DNA of 64,000 bases from Pseudomonas orientalis (GCF_002934065.1 NZ_CP018049.1:1858501-1922500), one strand, 5' to 3'. Shown: positions 7,988-17,227, counted from the first letter of the stretch. The notes: generated by a model not told the origin, from the letters alone. Made by a program: numbers and translations.

Positions 7988-9193
7988 ATGAGAATACAAA
8001 ATAATCAGCTGGCACAAAGTTATGAGTCCATGAGCAGGCTGGAGGCGGGCGCCATGAATAATGAAGGAAGCCTTTATGAGGTTTCCCCGAATAAAAAATC
8101 ACACCCGATGCAGAGAACATTGGATCAGCTCAATATCAATATAAATCTTAATGACCGTTCGTCGCAGCGTTCTCAGGGAGAGCGTACGGTGTTCGCTCAC
8201 AAAACCGCTGAAGGTTATAATTTAAACACCGGCTTATTCATAAATGATACTGCTCAAGGTGATCGATATGGAGAGTTCAGGTTTTATTCGGGTGTAGGGA
8301 CTAAGAAGTATCAAGCACCCGACTGCAATGTCTTGAGTTTTGATAAGGAAAGTCTTGCGAAGCTGAAAGATACTTATCGCCAAGTTGAGGGTGTCACAAA
8401 ATTCCTGCATGATTTTCTTAATCTGACACCGTGTAAAGATAGTGCTGGTTATCAGCTATCCCCACAAAGATTCGAATATTTTAATCCTCTGGACAAGGCG
8501 TCAAATGGCTTTTTGATATTTCCCAACCTGCCCTATATTGATATGAAGGAGTATTCTGAAAATGAAAAGACCCTCAAGGATAAAAAAGGCGGCGTTACCT
8601 TAGGTGCGTGGGCGATTCATCCTAACCAGCAAATGCCGCTGGTAGATAAAATGACGGGCGAGGCAGGGGCCAACGCTCATCAACTCAGGGGTGATTATAA
8701 GAGTAACTCAAGAACACTGGATCACATCGAGGAGGGTACCGGTGTTAAATACCTGTCCTCCATTCTGGATTTAAATAAAAGCGATCTGCCAATGCTGGAA
8801 AAGCTGAGGGGCGATTCTTTACATCATCTTTCTGAGGTTTATGACGTCGATGCTCGGAAAGATAAGGTGAAAATGTTTTTCCATTTCCCGGTTGCAGAAA
8901 AAACAGCCACGTTACATCTTCATGTTTGGGCGAATAAAGCGGATCACCCCCTTAACAATGCTCGTTCATTTGAGCTTGATGATGTGATTAATACCCTTTC
9001 GAGTGGGCGTAATATCGAAGATCTGATTCTTCAGCGTAACGACGGTAAGTACTATGTGCCGACGTCCGACACAATTGGTTCAATAGAGGGGATTCCCAAT
9101 GGCGGAGCGAGGAAGAATCCTCATATCATGTCTTTCTCTTCTTCGCCTGATCTTACAAATCTACGCCGTATGACGCTCGAAGCCACTGGCTAA
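7988..9193 (+). CDS. DcpS-like HIT-fold protein, horizontally acquired, possible effector
   Basis: A 401-residue protein, visibly AT-richer than its neighbours. Residues about 250-340 align by eye with the C-terminal domain of eukaryotic scavenger decapping enzyme DcpS: a 'SILDLNKSDLPML' block like human 'SLRDLTAEHLPLL', then FFHFPV and HIT-like H310-L-H312-V-W314, then 'RSFELDDVINTL' like 'RAHLLAEVIENL'. The presumed nucleophile H312 is kept but the third HIT histidine is W314. The N-terminus is rich in Ser/Asn/Gln, has Ile at position 3 and no acidic residue in the first 12, as in type III secreted proteins. No signal peptide or chaperone gene is seen. The ATG at 7988 is preferred over an upstream in-frame ATG at 7847 because the homology and Ser/Gln-rich start fit. 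Function is inference. Confidence 0.6.
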   Translation: MRIQNNQLAQSYESMSRLEAGAMNNEGSLYEVSPNKKSHPMQRTLDQLNININLNDRSSQRSQGERTVFAHKTAEGYNLNTGLFINDTAQGDRYGEFRFYSGVGTKKYQAPDCNVLSFDKESLAKLKDTYRQVEGVTKFLHDFLNLTPCKDSAGYQLSPQRFEYFNPLDKASNGFLIFPNLPYIDMKEYSENEKTLKDKKGGVTLGAWAIHPNQQMPLVDKMTGEAGANAHQLRGDYKSNSRTLDHIEEGTGVKYLSSILDLNKSDLPMLEKLRGDSLHHLSEVYDVDARKDKVKMFFHFPVAEKTATLHLHVWANKADHPLNNARSFELDDVINTLSSGRNIEDLILQRNDGKYYVPTSDTIGSIEGIPNGGARKNPHIMSFSSSPDLTNLRRMTLEATG

Positions 9194-9378
9194 CCCAAAG
9201 TACGGCCGAGACTTTGACCAGTGTATTGACAGATAGCTTGTCGGGTGGATGTCAAGGACAGTGAGCGTGATTGGCTCAACAGTGAGTTGGGCGCGCTGGT
9301 CATATGATTCACCACTGTTTTTAGTATGCGGACAAACCAGTCCAGATAGTTGCTCGCGAGCAATTGACTTGCGATGAG

Positions 9379-10146
9379 TTAATCAAATCGATAAATATCC
9401 ATTCCTAACGCTCCCATCGTAAAACCCTGATGCGTGACGCTGAATAACTTTCCGGCGCCTTGTGCAAAGAACAATGGCAGAAGATGTTCATCGCTGGGAT
9501 GGCTACGCACCGCATGGGGAGCCTCGCGACGATAGTCTTGCAAGGTGGTTTCATCGTTGATCTCCAGCTTTTCCACTATCCAATTACGGAATTCCTGCGC
9601 CCAGGGCTCAATGCTCTCAGGTCCTGCATGCCAGTCCAGTTCGCCCAGGTTATGAGTGATGCTGCCGGAGCCAATCAACAACACACCTTGTTCACGCAAC
9701 CCGCCGAGAGCACGTCCAACCCTGCTCTGCAGGGCTGGGCCCATGCGGCTGGGCAGCGACACTTGCACCACCGGGATATCCGCCGCCGGGTACATCAGCG
9801 ACAGGGGCACCCAGGTGCCATGGTCGAAGGGGCGGCGCTCATCGATGTGCGCACCCAGGCCATCGGCATGCAGCAATTCGACGATTTCAGCCGCCAGTCG
9901 TGGGTCGCCCGGCGCGGGATACTGCACGGCAAACAGCTCGCGAGGGAAACCCCCGAAGTCATGCCAGGTCTCGGGCGCGCTGGCGCCACTGACCAGCAAC
10001 TCCTGGCTTTCCCAATGCGCCGATACCACCACAATCGCCTTCGGGCGCGGCAGCTCGGCGGCCAGGCGTTGCAACGCCGGGCCGCTCGCGCCGGGTTGCA
10101 GGGCGAGCATGGGGGAACCGTGCGAGATAAACAGGCTGGGGAGCAT
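9379..10146 (-). CDS. LigB/YgiD-type extradiol dioxygenase
   Basis: A 255-residue member of the class III extradiol (4,5-DOPA dioxygenase, YgiD) family. Metal-binding histidines are recognisable in LFISHGSP (near the N-terminus), SAHWES, and GSITHNL, with HPSDEHLLPLFFA near the C-terminus. These enzymes open catecholic rings with non-heme Fe or Zn. The ATG at 10146 has AGGA about 9 bases upstream; an in-frame ATG at 10170 is an alternative. It is divergent from tpm. The real substrate in Pseudomonas is unknown. Confidence 0.85.
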   Translation of the reverse strand: MLPSLFISHGSPMLALQPGASGPALQRLAAELPRPKAIVVVSAHWESQELLVSGASAPETWHDFGGFPRELFAVQYPAPGDPRLAAEIVELLHADGLGAHIDERRPFDHGTWVPLSLMYPAADIPVVQVSLPSRMGPALQSRVGRALGGLREQGVLLIGSGSITHNLGELDWHAGPESIEPWAQEFRNWIVEKLEINDETTLQDYRREAPHAVRSHPSDEHLLPLFFAQGAGKLFSVTHQGFTMGALGMDIYRFD

Positions 10147-10249
10147 AATAGGAGTCCTGAGGGTTAACATAGGCCCATCTTCAGTCAGATCATCAATCAA
10201 AATCTAATATAAGTTTTAGTGCTTTTTGATCGAATTTTCGAGGTGATTT

Positions 10250-10906
10250 ATGCAGCCTGAGTTTTGGCAGGAGCGTTGGGCCCGCAACCAGATTGGCTTT
10301 CATTTGCCCGAGGTCAACCCCTATCTGCAGCGGCATTGGCCGCAGTTGGGGCTGGTGGATGGGGCCAAGGTGCTGGTGCCGTTGTGTGGCAAAAGCCTGG
10401 ATCTGGTATGGCTGGCCAGTCAGGGCTGCCACGTGATGGGGGTGGAACTGTCGGAGCAGGCGGTGGAGGCGTTTTTCAACGAGCAGGGGCTGGCGCCGCA
10501 GATCAGCCGAAGGGGCGACTTCAAGGTGTACCAGACGGGCTTGATCGAGGTGTGGTGTGGCGATTTCTTCGCGCTCGACGCACATGCAGTCGCTGGTTGC
10601 AGCGCCCTGTATGACCGCGCAGCGTTGATCGCGTTGCCGCCGTTGATGCGCGCCCAATACGCCGAGCGCCTCACTGCCTTGCTGGGTCGTGGTTGCCAGG
10701 GCCTGCTGGTTACGCTCGATTACGACCAGGTGCAAAAGGCCGGGCCGCCTTTTGCCGTCAGCGATGCTGAAGTGCGCGTATTGCTGGGCGAGCACTGGGC
10801 ATTGGACAAGCTCGAAGAGCAGGACATTCTGGGCGAAAGCTGGAAGTTTGTTCAGGACGGTGTCACCCGCCTTGACGAGCGGGTTTACCGGTTGACCAGG
10901 GTCTGA
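10250..10906 (+). CDS. tpm: Thiopurine S-methyltransferase
   Basis: A 218-residue TPMT-family methyltransferase. The start [21 protein letters not shown], the SAM-binding [32 protein letters not shown], and [15 protein letters not shown] are characteristic of bacterial Tpm, known in Pseudomonas for methylating thiopurines and selenium or tellurium oxyanions. A bidirectional terminator separates it from convergent htpX. Same neighbourhood (tpm next to htpX) is known in other pseudomonads. Confidence 0.93.
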   Translation: MQPEFWQERWARNQIGFHLPEVNPYLQRHWPQLGLVDGAKVLVPLCGKSLDLVWLASQGCHVMGVELSEQAVEAFFNEQGLAPQISRRGDFKVYQTGLIEVWCGDFFALDAHAVAGCSALYDRAALIALPPLMRAQYAERLTALLGRGCQGLLVTLDYDQVQKAGPPFAVSDAEVRVLLGEHWALDKLEEQDILGESWKFVQDGVTRLDERVYRLTRV

Positions 10907-10916
10907 ATCACGCCCG

Positions 10917-10949
10917 CAAAAAAAAGGGGCGATTCAATCGCCCCTTTTG
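10917..10949. terminator. Bidirectional terminator between tpm and htpX
   Basis: An A-run, the stem AAGGGGCGATT/TCGCCCCTT and a T-run; it works on both strands for the convergent tpm and htpX. Confidence 0.9.
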
Positions 10950-10964
10950 TCTTGCCCGATGCTG

Positions 10965-11852
10965 TCAGCCACGACGACGCAATGCGTCAATCCGCTCTTC
11001 CAGAGGTGGGTGGCTCATGAACATGCGCGCCAGGCCTTGCTTGATGCCACCGTTGATACCAAAGGCGGTCAGGCTGTCCGGCATATGCACCGGCAGGCCT
11101 TGTTCGGAGCGCAGGCGCTGCAGTGCGCCGATCATCGCGCTGGTGCCCGCCAGGCGTGCGCCGGCTTCGTCTGCGCGGAACTCACGTTTACGCGAGAACC
11201 ACATCACGATGGCGCTGGCCAGGAAACCCAGCACCAGCTCGGCGAATATGGTTGCCACGAAGTAGGCAATACCGCGGCCTTCTTCGTTCTTGAAGATCAC
11301 CTTGTCGACGAAGTTGCCGATGATCCGTGCGAAGAACATCACGAAGGTGTTCACCACGCCCTGTACCAGCGCGAGGGTGACCATGTCGCCATTGGCCACG
11401 TGGCCGATCTCGTGGGCCAGCACTGCTTTGACTTCGTCCGGCGAGAAACGCTCCAGCAGGCCCTGGCTGACGGCGACCAGTGCGTCGTTCTTGTTCCAGC
11501 CGGTGGCAAAGGCGTTGGCCTCGTAAGCAGGGAAAATCCCCACCTCGGGCATTTTGATGCCTGCTTCTTGAGACAACTGCTCCACGGTTTGCATCAGCCA
11601 TTGTTCATGGCGAGTGCGTGGTTGAGTGATGATCTGGGTGCTGGTGCTCATTTTCGCCATCCACTTGGAGATGAACAGCGAGAACAGCGAACCGGCAAAA
11701 CCAAAGACCGCACAGAAAATCAGCAGCTGATTGAGGTTCAGATCAACCCCGTTGGCCGCCATGAACCCATTAAAGCCAAAAAGGCTCAGGGTGACGCTGG
11801 CAATCAGTACGACTGCCAGGTTAGTGGCCAAGAACAGCAGGATGCGCATCAT
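10965..11852 (-). CDS. htpX: Membrane zinc protease HtpX
   Basis: A 295-residue M48 protease that degrades misfolded inner-membrane proteins. Two N-terminal membrane segments (about 3-25 and 40-62), the zinc motif HEIGH (147-151), and a second pair of membrane segments (about 155-215) are followed by the third-ligand region [12 protein letters not shown]. Length and layout match E. coli HtpX. A sigma-32-like promoter lies about 45-75 bases upstream of the start. Confidence 0.95.
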   Translation of the reverse strand: MMRILLFLATNLAVVLIASVTLSLFGFNGFMAANGVDLNLNQLLIFCAVFGFAGSLFSLFISKWMAKMSTSTQIITQPRTRHEQWLMQTVEQLSQEAGIKMPEVGIFPAYEANAFATGWNKNDALVAVSQGLLERFSPDEVKAVLAHEIGHVANGDMVTLALVQGVVNTFVMFFARIIGNFVDKVIFKNEEGRGIAYFVATIFAELVLGFLASAIVMWFSRKREFRADEAGARLAGTSAMIGALQRLRSEQGLPVHMPDSLTAFGINGGIKQGLARMFMSHPPLEERIDALRRRG

Positions 11853-11895
11853 GGTTGTAGAATTCTCCTCATGCTTAATATGTCGCTTACTGCGG

Positions 11896-11928
11896 GGTAT
11901 ATAAGGTGCGGCCTGGGGTGATTCAACC
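11896..11928 (-). promoter_or_regulatory. Candidate heat-shock (sigma-32-like) promoter of htpX
   Basis: On the minus strand GGTTGAA is followed after about 14-15 bases by CCTTATATACC, resembling the CTTGAA / CCCCATnT sigma-32 consensus. It lies 44-76 bases before the htpX start. Motif match by eye only. Confidence 0.4.
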
Positions 11929-12117
11929 GGGCGACTATTTCAAACTGTGTCCTACAGCGAAAATGTAGCGCGTTGAAGGGATTTTCCCACATCCAATCCT
12001 CTGCCGATTAGCCGCTTGGCGTGTCGAACAACCCGTTAACACTAGGGCAGGGCGGCTGGCGCGGTGCCATCGTCGGCGCCGAGGCTGCCCTTGCCAAAGA
12101 AGTGTTGCCAGATAATC

Positions 12118-12146
12118 GCTGTACGACCAAATGAAGGTCGTACAGC
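12118..12146. terminator. Hairpin downstream of the aminotransferase gene
   Basis: A perfect 11-bp stem (GCTGTACGACC/GGTCGTACAGC) with a 7-base loop lies just beyond the stop of the minus-strand aminotransferase gene. No T-run follows, so termination is uncertain. The rest of the gap 11929-12117 shows no gene. Confidence 0.4.
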
Positions 12147-12156
12147 CACATTTCCC

Positions 12157-13368
12157 TTACTGGCGATAGGACTTGAGGAAGTTGCCGATGCGACCGATGG
12201 CCATATCCAGCTCATCCACGCGCGGTAGGGTCACCACGCGGAAGTGGTCCGGCCACGGCCAGTTGAACGCGGTGCCTTGCACTACCAGCAGCTTTTCCGA
12301 CAGCAGCAGGTCGAGCACGAACTTTTCGTCGTTGAGGATCGGGCAGACTTTCGGGTCAATCCTCGGGAATGCATACAACGCCCCCATGGGCTTCACGCAG
12401 CTGACGCCCGGGATTGCGTTGAGCAACTCCCAGGTGCGGTTACGTTGCTCCAGCAGGCGACCTTGGGGCAGGACCAGATCGTTGATGCTCTGGTAGCCGC
12501 CGAGGGCGGTCTGGATCGCGTGCTGGCTCGGCACGTTGGCGCACAAGCGCATGTTGGCCAGCATGTCGATGCCTTCGATATAGCTCTGGGCGTTGTGCTT
12601 GGGCCCGGAAATGGCGATCCAGCCGGAGCGGAAGCCCGCCACGCGGTAGGATTTGGACAAGCCGTTGAAGGTCAGGCACAGCAGGTCCGGGGCCAGGGAG
12701 GCAGTGCATACGTGGACTGCGTCATCGTAAAGAATCTTGTCGTAGATCTCATCGGAGAACACCACCAGGTTGTGTTGGCGCGCCAGTTCGAGCATGCCCA
12801 GCAGCACTTCCCTGGAATATACGGCGCCGGTGGGGTTGTTCGGGTTGATGATCACCAGGGCCTTCGTGTTCGGGGTGATCTTGGCCTTGATATCGGCCAG
12901 GTCAGGGAACCAGTCGGCACCTTCGTCGCAGAGGTAATGCACCGGGTGGCCACCGGCCAGGGTCACGGCGGCGGTCCACAATGGGTAGTCCGGCGCCGGC
13001 ACCAGCACTTCGTCGCCGTTGTTGAGCAGGGCTTGCAGCGACATCACGATCAGCTCGGACACGCCATTGCCCAGGTAGATGTCCTCAATCCCGACACCTT
13101 CCACCTGCTTCTGCTGGTAATACTGCATCACCGCCTTGCGCGCGCTGAACAGGCCTTTGGAGTCGCTGTAGCCCTGTGCCGTGGGCAGGTTGCGGATCAC
13201 GTCCTGGAGGATTTCGTCGGGCGCTTCGAAACCAAAGGGCGCCGGGTTGCCGATGTTCAGCTTGAGGATGCGGTGGCCTTCCTCTTCCAGGCGTTTGGCG
13301 TGCTTGAGCACCGGGCCGCGAATGTCGTAGCAGACGTTGGCGAGCTTGTTCGATTTGCTGACCTGCAT
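12157..13368 (-). CDS. alaA: Class I aminotransferase, alanine aminotransferase AlaA-like
   Basis: A 403-residue PLP enzyme of the AlaA/YfbQ group, which makes alanine from pyruvate with glutamate. The family N-terminus MQVSKSNKLANVCYDIRGPV fixes the start at 13368. Visible landmarks are NPNNPTGAVY, SDEIYDKI, the PLP lysine in NGLSKSYRVAGFRSGW, and the C-terminal HFRVVTLP arginine. It is divergent from msrB across a 200-bp gap. The reading frame runs further upstream, but that extension lacks family similarity. Confidence 0.88.
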   Translation of the reverse strand: MQVSKSNKLANVCYDIRGPVLKHAKRLEEEGHRILKLNIGNPAPFGFEAPDEILQDVIRNLPTAQGYSDSKGLFSARKAVMQYYQQKQVEGVGIEDIYLGNGVSELIVMSLQALLNNGDEVLVPAPDYPLWTAAVTLAGGHPVHYLCDEGADWFPDLADIKAKITPNTKALVIINPNNPTGAVYSREVLLGMLELARQHNLVVFSDEIYDKILYDDAVHVCTASLAPDLLCLTFNGLSKSYRVAGFRSGWIAISGPKHNAQSYIEGIDMLANMRLCANVPSQHAIQTALGGYQSINDLVLPQGRLLEQRNRTWELLNAIPGVSCVKPMGALYAFPRIDPKVCPILNDEKFVLDLLLSEKLLVVQGTAFNWPWPDHFRVVTLPRVDELDMAIGRIGNFLKSYRQ

Positions 13369-13569
13369 GGCGATGTGATCCTGAAAATGAACGATCCAGA
13401 CGGCGTGGGCACTACCGTACTGTGAATCCTGCGCGGCCCGCACCTTAAATACGTTTGAATGCCGGTGGCGCGGGTGCCAGACTGGTGTTTTGAAGAGGCG
13501 CAATCATACGTGCCGCCTGATCCACGGAAAAGACACAGATCAGGGTTTTTCAGTTGCCGAGGTGTATCG

Positions 13570-13962
13570 ATGGAAAAGCTGCAGAAAACCGTTGATGAAT
13601 GGAAAGCCATGCTCGATCCGGAGCAGTACAACGTGTGCCGTCTCAAAGGCACTGAGCGACCTTTCAGCGGCAAGTACAACGAAACCAAGACCGACGGTGT
13701 GTATCACTGCATTTGCTGCAATGAGGCGCTGTTCGATTCCAAGGCCAAGTTTGACTCGGGCTGCGGCTGGCCCAGCTTTTACGAGCCGATTGCCGACAGT
13801 GCCATGGTCGAGATCCGCGATGTCAGCCACGGCATGATTCGCACCGAAGTCACCTGCGCCAAGTGCGATGCACACCTGGGGCACGTGTTCCCGGACGGCC
13901 CGCCGCCGACCGGCCTGCGTTACTGCATCAACTCGGTGTGCCTGGACCTGGTGCCACGCTGA
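13570..13962 (+). CDS. msrB: Peptide methionine-(R)-S-oxide reductase MsrB
   Basis: A 130-residue MsrB. Structural zinc is held by C47/C50 (HCICC) and C96/C99 (CAKC); the catalytic cysteine is C119 in LRYCINS; the substrate core CGWPSF is at 65-70. It reduces methionine-R-sulfoxide in proteins using thioredoxin. It is followed by a REP-containing element and then gpx, making an oxidant-repair cluster with msrC at 18115. Confidence 0.95.
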   Translation: MEKLQKTVDEWKAMLDPEQYNVCRLKGTERPFSGKYNETKTDGVYHCICCNEALFDSKAKFDSGCGWPSFYEPIADSAMVEIRDVSHGMIRTEVTCAKCDAHLGHVFPDGPPPTGLRYCINSVCLDLVPR

Positions 13963-13989
13963 GAGAGCACGTGTTCGACCACAATGTGG

Positions 13990-14145
13990 GAATGCCAGTC
14001 CGTTAAGCGTACATCGCCCTTTGTAGGGGCGAGCTTGCTCGCGAAAAATGTCGACGATAATGCGTGCTTTCTGAATGAGCGCGGTGACTGTGAGTTTTTC
14101 GCGAGCAAGCTCGCTCCTACAAAAAGCCTTTATTGACTGGCATTC
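13990..14145. repeat. MITE-like element: REP pair inside 11-bp terminal inverted repeats
   Basis: Perfect terminal inverted repeats GAATGCCAGTC (13990-14000) and GACTGGCATTC (14135-14145) enclose a REP pair of the TGTAGGAGCGAGCTTGCTCG family (14022-14122). The interior is shared with copies at 18642-18742 and 32441-32540. Next to the REP core the flank GTTAAGCGTACATCGCC is conserved in all three copies. Confidence 0.75.
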
Positions 14146-14194
14146 ACATGGAGGGCTGGTTGATGGGACGTCATCATTCCCGCTTATTAGTTTG

Positions 14195-14213
14195 TACACA
14201 ATTCAATTGCGTA
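14195..14213. promoter_or_regulatory. OhrR/OspR-like operator upstream of gpx
   Basis: The near-perfect palindrome TACACAATTCAATTGCGTA, centred about 46 bases before the gpx ATG, contains CAATT-n-AATTG, the core of OhrR-family (MarR-type, peroxide-sensing) operators. It overlaps a -10-like TACTAT. In P. aeruginosa gpx is repressed by the neighbouring OspR; no ospR gene is present here between gpx and the kinase gene. Confidence 0.5.
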
Positions 14214-14249
14214 CTATCTTTCTGCTTCCCCTTTGCCAGAGTCACTGCC

Positions 14250-14735
14250 ATGAGCGACAACCTGCTGAGCATCCCTTGCACTACGATCAAGGGTGAGCAA
14301 AAGACCTTGGCCGATTTCGCCGGCAAGGCCATCCTGGTGGTCAACACCGCCAGCAAATGTGGTTTCACCCCGCAGTACAAGGGCTTGGAACAACTCTGGC
14401 AGCAATACAAGGACCAGGGCCTGGTGGTGCTGGGTTTTCCTTGCAATCAATTCGGCAAGCAGGAGCCGGGCAATGAAGGCGCGATAGCCGAGTTCTGCGA
14501 GCTGAATTTCGGCGTCAGTTTTCCTTTGTTCAAAAAGATCGACGTCAACGGCAGCGACGCCCACCCGCTGTTCGTGCAGCTGAAAAAGCAGGCGCCGGGG
14601 CTGCTGGGCTCAAAGAATATCAAATGGAATTTCACCAAGTTCCTCATCGGGCGTGATGGCAGGCAGGTCAAGCGTTTTGCACCGACCACCAAGCCTCAGG
14701 ATCTGAGCCAAGAGATCGAAGCGCTGCTCAAATGA
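14250..14735 (+). CDS. Glutathione peroxidase (cysteine type)
   Basis: A 161-residue peroxidase that reduces hydroperoxides. Catalytic C37 is in NTASKCGFTPQY (cysteine, not selenocysteine); Q66 or Q70 (FPCNQFGKQEPG) and W125 (KWNFTKFLIGRDG) complete the active site. I use the ATG at 14250 because the longer frame includes the promoter. It ends 16 bases before the convergent SagS-like kinase gene. Confidence 0.93.
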   Translation: MSDNLLSIPCTTIKGEQKTLADFAGKAILVVNTASKCGFTPQYKGLEQLWQQYKDQGLVVLGFPCNQFGKQEPGNEGAIAEFCELNFGVSFPLFKKIDVNGSDAHPLFVQLKKQAPGLLGSKNIKWNFTKFLIGRDGRQVKRFAPTTKPQDLSQEIEALLK

Positions 14736-14751
14736 CCGATGCTGGTGCAAG

Positions 14752-17061
14752 TCAGAGGCTTGTCGTCTCAGGCACCCACAGGTCCAGCAGGGCCTTGAGT
14801 TCTTCACGGCGAAACGGCTTGGCCAGGTAGTCATTCATCCCCGCCGCACGGCAACGCTCACGTTCTTCGGAGAGGGCGTTGGCGGTCAAGGCAACGATCG
14901 GCAGGTCCGGCCAGCGACCGCTCTGGCGAATCTGCCGGCTCGCTTCGTAGCCGTTCATCACGGGCATGTTGCAGTCCATCAACACCATATCGAAACGCTG
15001 GTCCTCAAGACACTTGAGGGCTTCGCCACCGTGGGCGGCCACAATGACTTCGCAGCCGAGCTTGCCGAGCATGCCCTTGGCCACCAGTTGATTGACCGGG
15101 TTGTCCTCCACCAGCAGGATGCGCGCGCGATGGCTGAGGGAGGTGGCGTCGATTCGCACCGGGTCCGCCATCGGCTGCGTGTCGCTGTGCAAATTACGCT
15201 GCAGGATCTGATAGAGCGCGTTACGGCTCAGCGGGCGGGCCTGTTGCTGCAGCGGTGCCAGCGCCGCGACTTCTTCGCCAGGCATGAAATTGCCATAGGC
15301 CGTCACTACCAGGATCGGCGCGGTAATGCCCAGCCTCAGGCGGAACAGGCACTCCGGGCAGTCGGTGATCAACAGGTCGGGATGCTGGCCGTTCAGGTCG
15401 TCTTCCATGGAATAACAACGCGGCGCCAATCCCCAGTGGGGCAGCAGCACGGTGAGCAATTCTCCCAGGCCACTGCTTCGGTTGGTAATGACGATCACAT
15501 CCCCCGCCAAGGGTACTTGAGCCGCCGCCGGCAGGTGGGTGGGCAGCGGCAGGTCGACGCAGAACTGGCTGCCGAAGCCGACCTCCGAACTGATGCTCAA
15601 ACGGCCCTGCATGGCCTCGCACAGGTTATGGGTCAATGCCAGACCCAAGCCCGTGCCGCCGTATTGGCGGGTGATACCGGCACCGGCCTGGGTGAACGGC
15701 TGGAAAATCTTGACCTGGGCATCCTGGGCAATACCGATACCGGTATCGCAGACTTCAATGCGGATCCCTTCGCCGTGTTGGCTCAGGCGGACATCCACGC
15801 GGCCGAAGCGGGTGAATTTCAAGGCATTGGACAGCAGGTTACTGACGATTTGCCTTACCCGCGTCGGGTCGCCAATCACTTGAGCAGGAAACAGCGGGTC
15901 GATCAGGCAGGTCAGTTCCACGCTGGGGGCGGCGTTTTGCGATAACAGGTTGGCGGTGTCTTCCATCAGTGAACCAAGGTCGAACGGGATACGTTCAAGC
16001 TCCAGTTGACCCGCGTCGAACTTGGACAGGTCGAGGATATCGTTGAGCAACTCCACCAGTACCTTGCCGGAGTCATGGGCGATGGACAATTGCTGGCGCT
16101 GCTCGGCGTTGAGCGGGCTGTCCAACGACAGGGCAATCATGCCCAACAGGCCATTGAGCGGGGTGCGGATTTCATGGCTCATGTTGGCCAGAAACGCCGC
16201 CCGCGCCTGGGCCATGCTCAGAGCATTCAATCTGGCAGCCTCCAGCTCATCATTGAACTGGCTCAAGCGCTGGTTGCTGGTCTTGAGCTCAAGGGTGCGC
16301 GCAGAAACGATGTCCTCAAGCTGACCCAGGTACTCGGTAAGGCGATCCTCGGCGTGACGACGCTGCTGAATTTCGGTTTCCATGTTTTCGAACTGCTGGT
16401 TGGCAACGTTGACCAGCACGCCGATCTCGTCATGCTCATGCCCTGGCGGACAGTCCAGGCGCGCCTGCCTGCGCGTGCTCAATGCCCGAATAATACGCAC
16501 CAGCGGTTGTGTGAGCATGACGTAGAACAAGCCCAGCAGGATCCCGGTCAGCAGCAGGCTGCGGACAAAGCCGTTGAGCAACGTGACCTCGGCGCGGCGA
16601 AGGAAGCGGCCGCCAAACGCGTAGGTGTCTACATCAAGGCGCAGCACGCCGAGGGATTCGTTGGGCATGTGGCTAAGGTACAGACGGTCTTCGAATTGAC
16701 GGTTGGCGCCAAACAGAAAATCGCTGAGGGGCCGATAATGGCTTTCCTGGCGCGGCCGGTCGACATCGGCCAGCACCACACCGTTGTTGTCGATCAGTTG
16801 GGCGTGAAAAATGGCCGGGGAGTGCAGCAGGCCAAGGGTCAGCTCCTGGGCGAGTTCGGCATCGATGTTATAGGCGATGCGTGAGGCGGGGTTGTGGCTG
16901 ATTTCGATCAGCGAGCGTATTTCACGGTTGATGGATGCGTCTTCGCTGGCATAATCAATGCCGATTTGGATAAGGCTGAGCAAGGTTCCCAAGACGAAAC
17001 CGACCAGCACAGTCAATCTGGCTTGTTTATAAGACAAGCGGTGGGCGAACTTGATATCCAT
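14752..17061 (-). CDS. Hybrid sensor histidine kinase, SagS-like
   Basis: A 769-residue hybrid kinase: TM1 (about 15-36), periplasmic domain (about 40-160), TM2 (about 163-183), HAMP-like segment and coiled coil (about 190-285), HisKA with H296 in MSHEIRTP, HATPase (GTGLGLAL), a degenerate receiver-like region (about 520-640), and a C-terminal receiver with D696 (VLMDCNMPVMNG). From memory, P. aeruginosa SagS (PA2824) lies in the same neighbourhood with gpx and msrB; SagS feeds HptB and BfiSR in the switch to biofilm. The ATG at 17061 gives a length close to SagS. Orthology is inferred. Confidence 0.8.
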   Translation of the reverse strand: MDIKFAHRLSYKQARLTVLVGFVLGTLLSLIQIGIDYASEDASINREIRSLIEISHNPASRIAYNIDAELAQELTLGLLHSPAIFHAQLIDNNGVVLADVDRPRQESHYRPLSDFLFGANRQFEDRLYLSHMPNESLGVLRLDVDTYAFGGRFLRRAEVTLLNGFVRSLLLTGILLGLFYVMLTQPLVRIIRALSTRRQARLDCPPGHEHDEIGVLVNVANQQFENMETEIQQRRHAEDRLTEYLGQLEDIVSARTLELKTSNQRLSQFNDELEAARLNALSMAQARAAFLANMSHEIRTPLNGLLGMIALSLDSPLNAEQRQQLSIAHDSGKVLVELLNDILDLSKFDAGQLELERIPFDLGSLMEDTANLLSQNAAPSVELTCLIDPLFPAQVIGDPTRVRQIVSNLLSNALKFTRFGRVDVRLSQHGEGIRIEVCDTGIGIAQDAQVKIFQPFTQAGAGITRQYGGTGLGLALTHNLCEAMQGRLSISSEVGFGSQFCVDLPLPTHLPAAAQVPLAGDVIVITNRSSGLGELLTVLLPHWGLAPRCYSMEDDLNGQHPDLLITDCPECLFRLRLGITAPILVVTAYGNFMPGEEVAALAPLQQQARPLSRNALYQILQRNLHSDTQPMADPVRIDATSLSHRARILLVEDNPVNQLVAKGMLGKLGCEVIVAAHGGEALKCLEDQRFDMVLMDCNMPVMNGYEASRQIRQSGRWPDLPIVALTANALSEERERCRAAGMNDYLAKPFRREELKALLDLWVPETTSL

Positions 17062-17227
17062 CGAGTGTTGAACCACTTCACGTTTCCCTTCGCCCGGCAA
17101 GCATAGCTGAACATCCACAAATGCTGACTTGCCCGGCATGAATCGATTTTCTTGACGCAGCCTTGTACGGTCTGCCACAGGGTTGTCAATACGCCATCTT
17201 TTACAAGAACTTGCCAGAGGAATAGCT

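Noticed and set aside
14736..14751. An ospR-like regulator gene between gpx and the SagS-like kinase
   Set aside because: Only 16 bases separate the two stops; there is no room for a gene.
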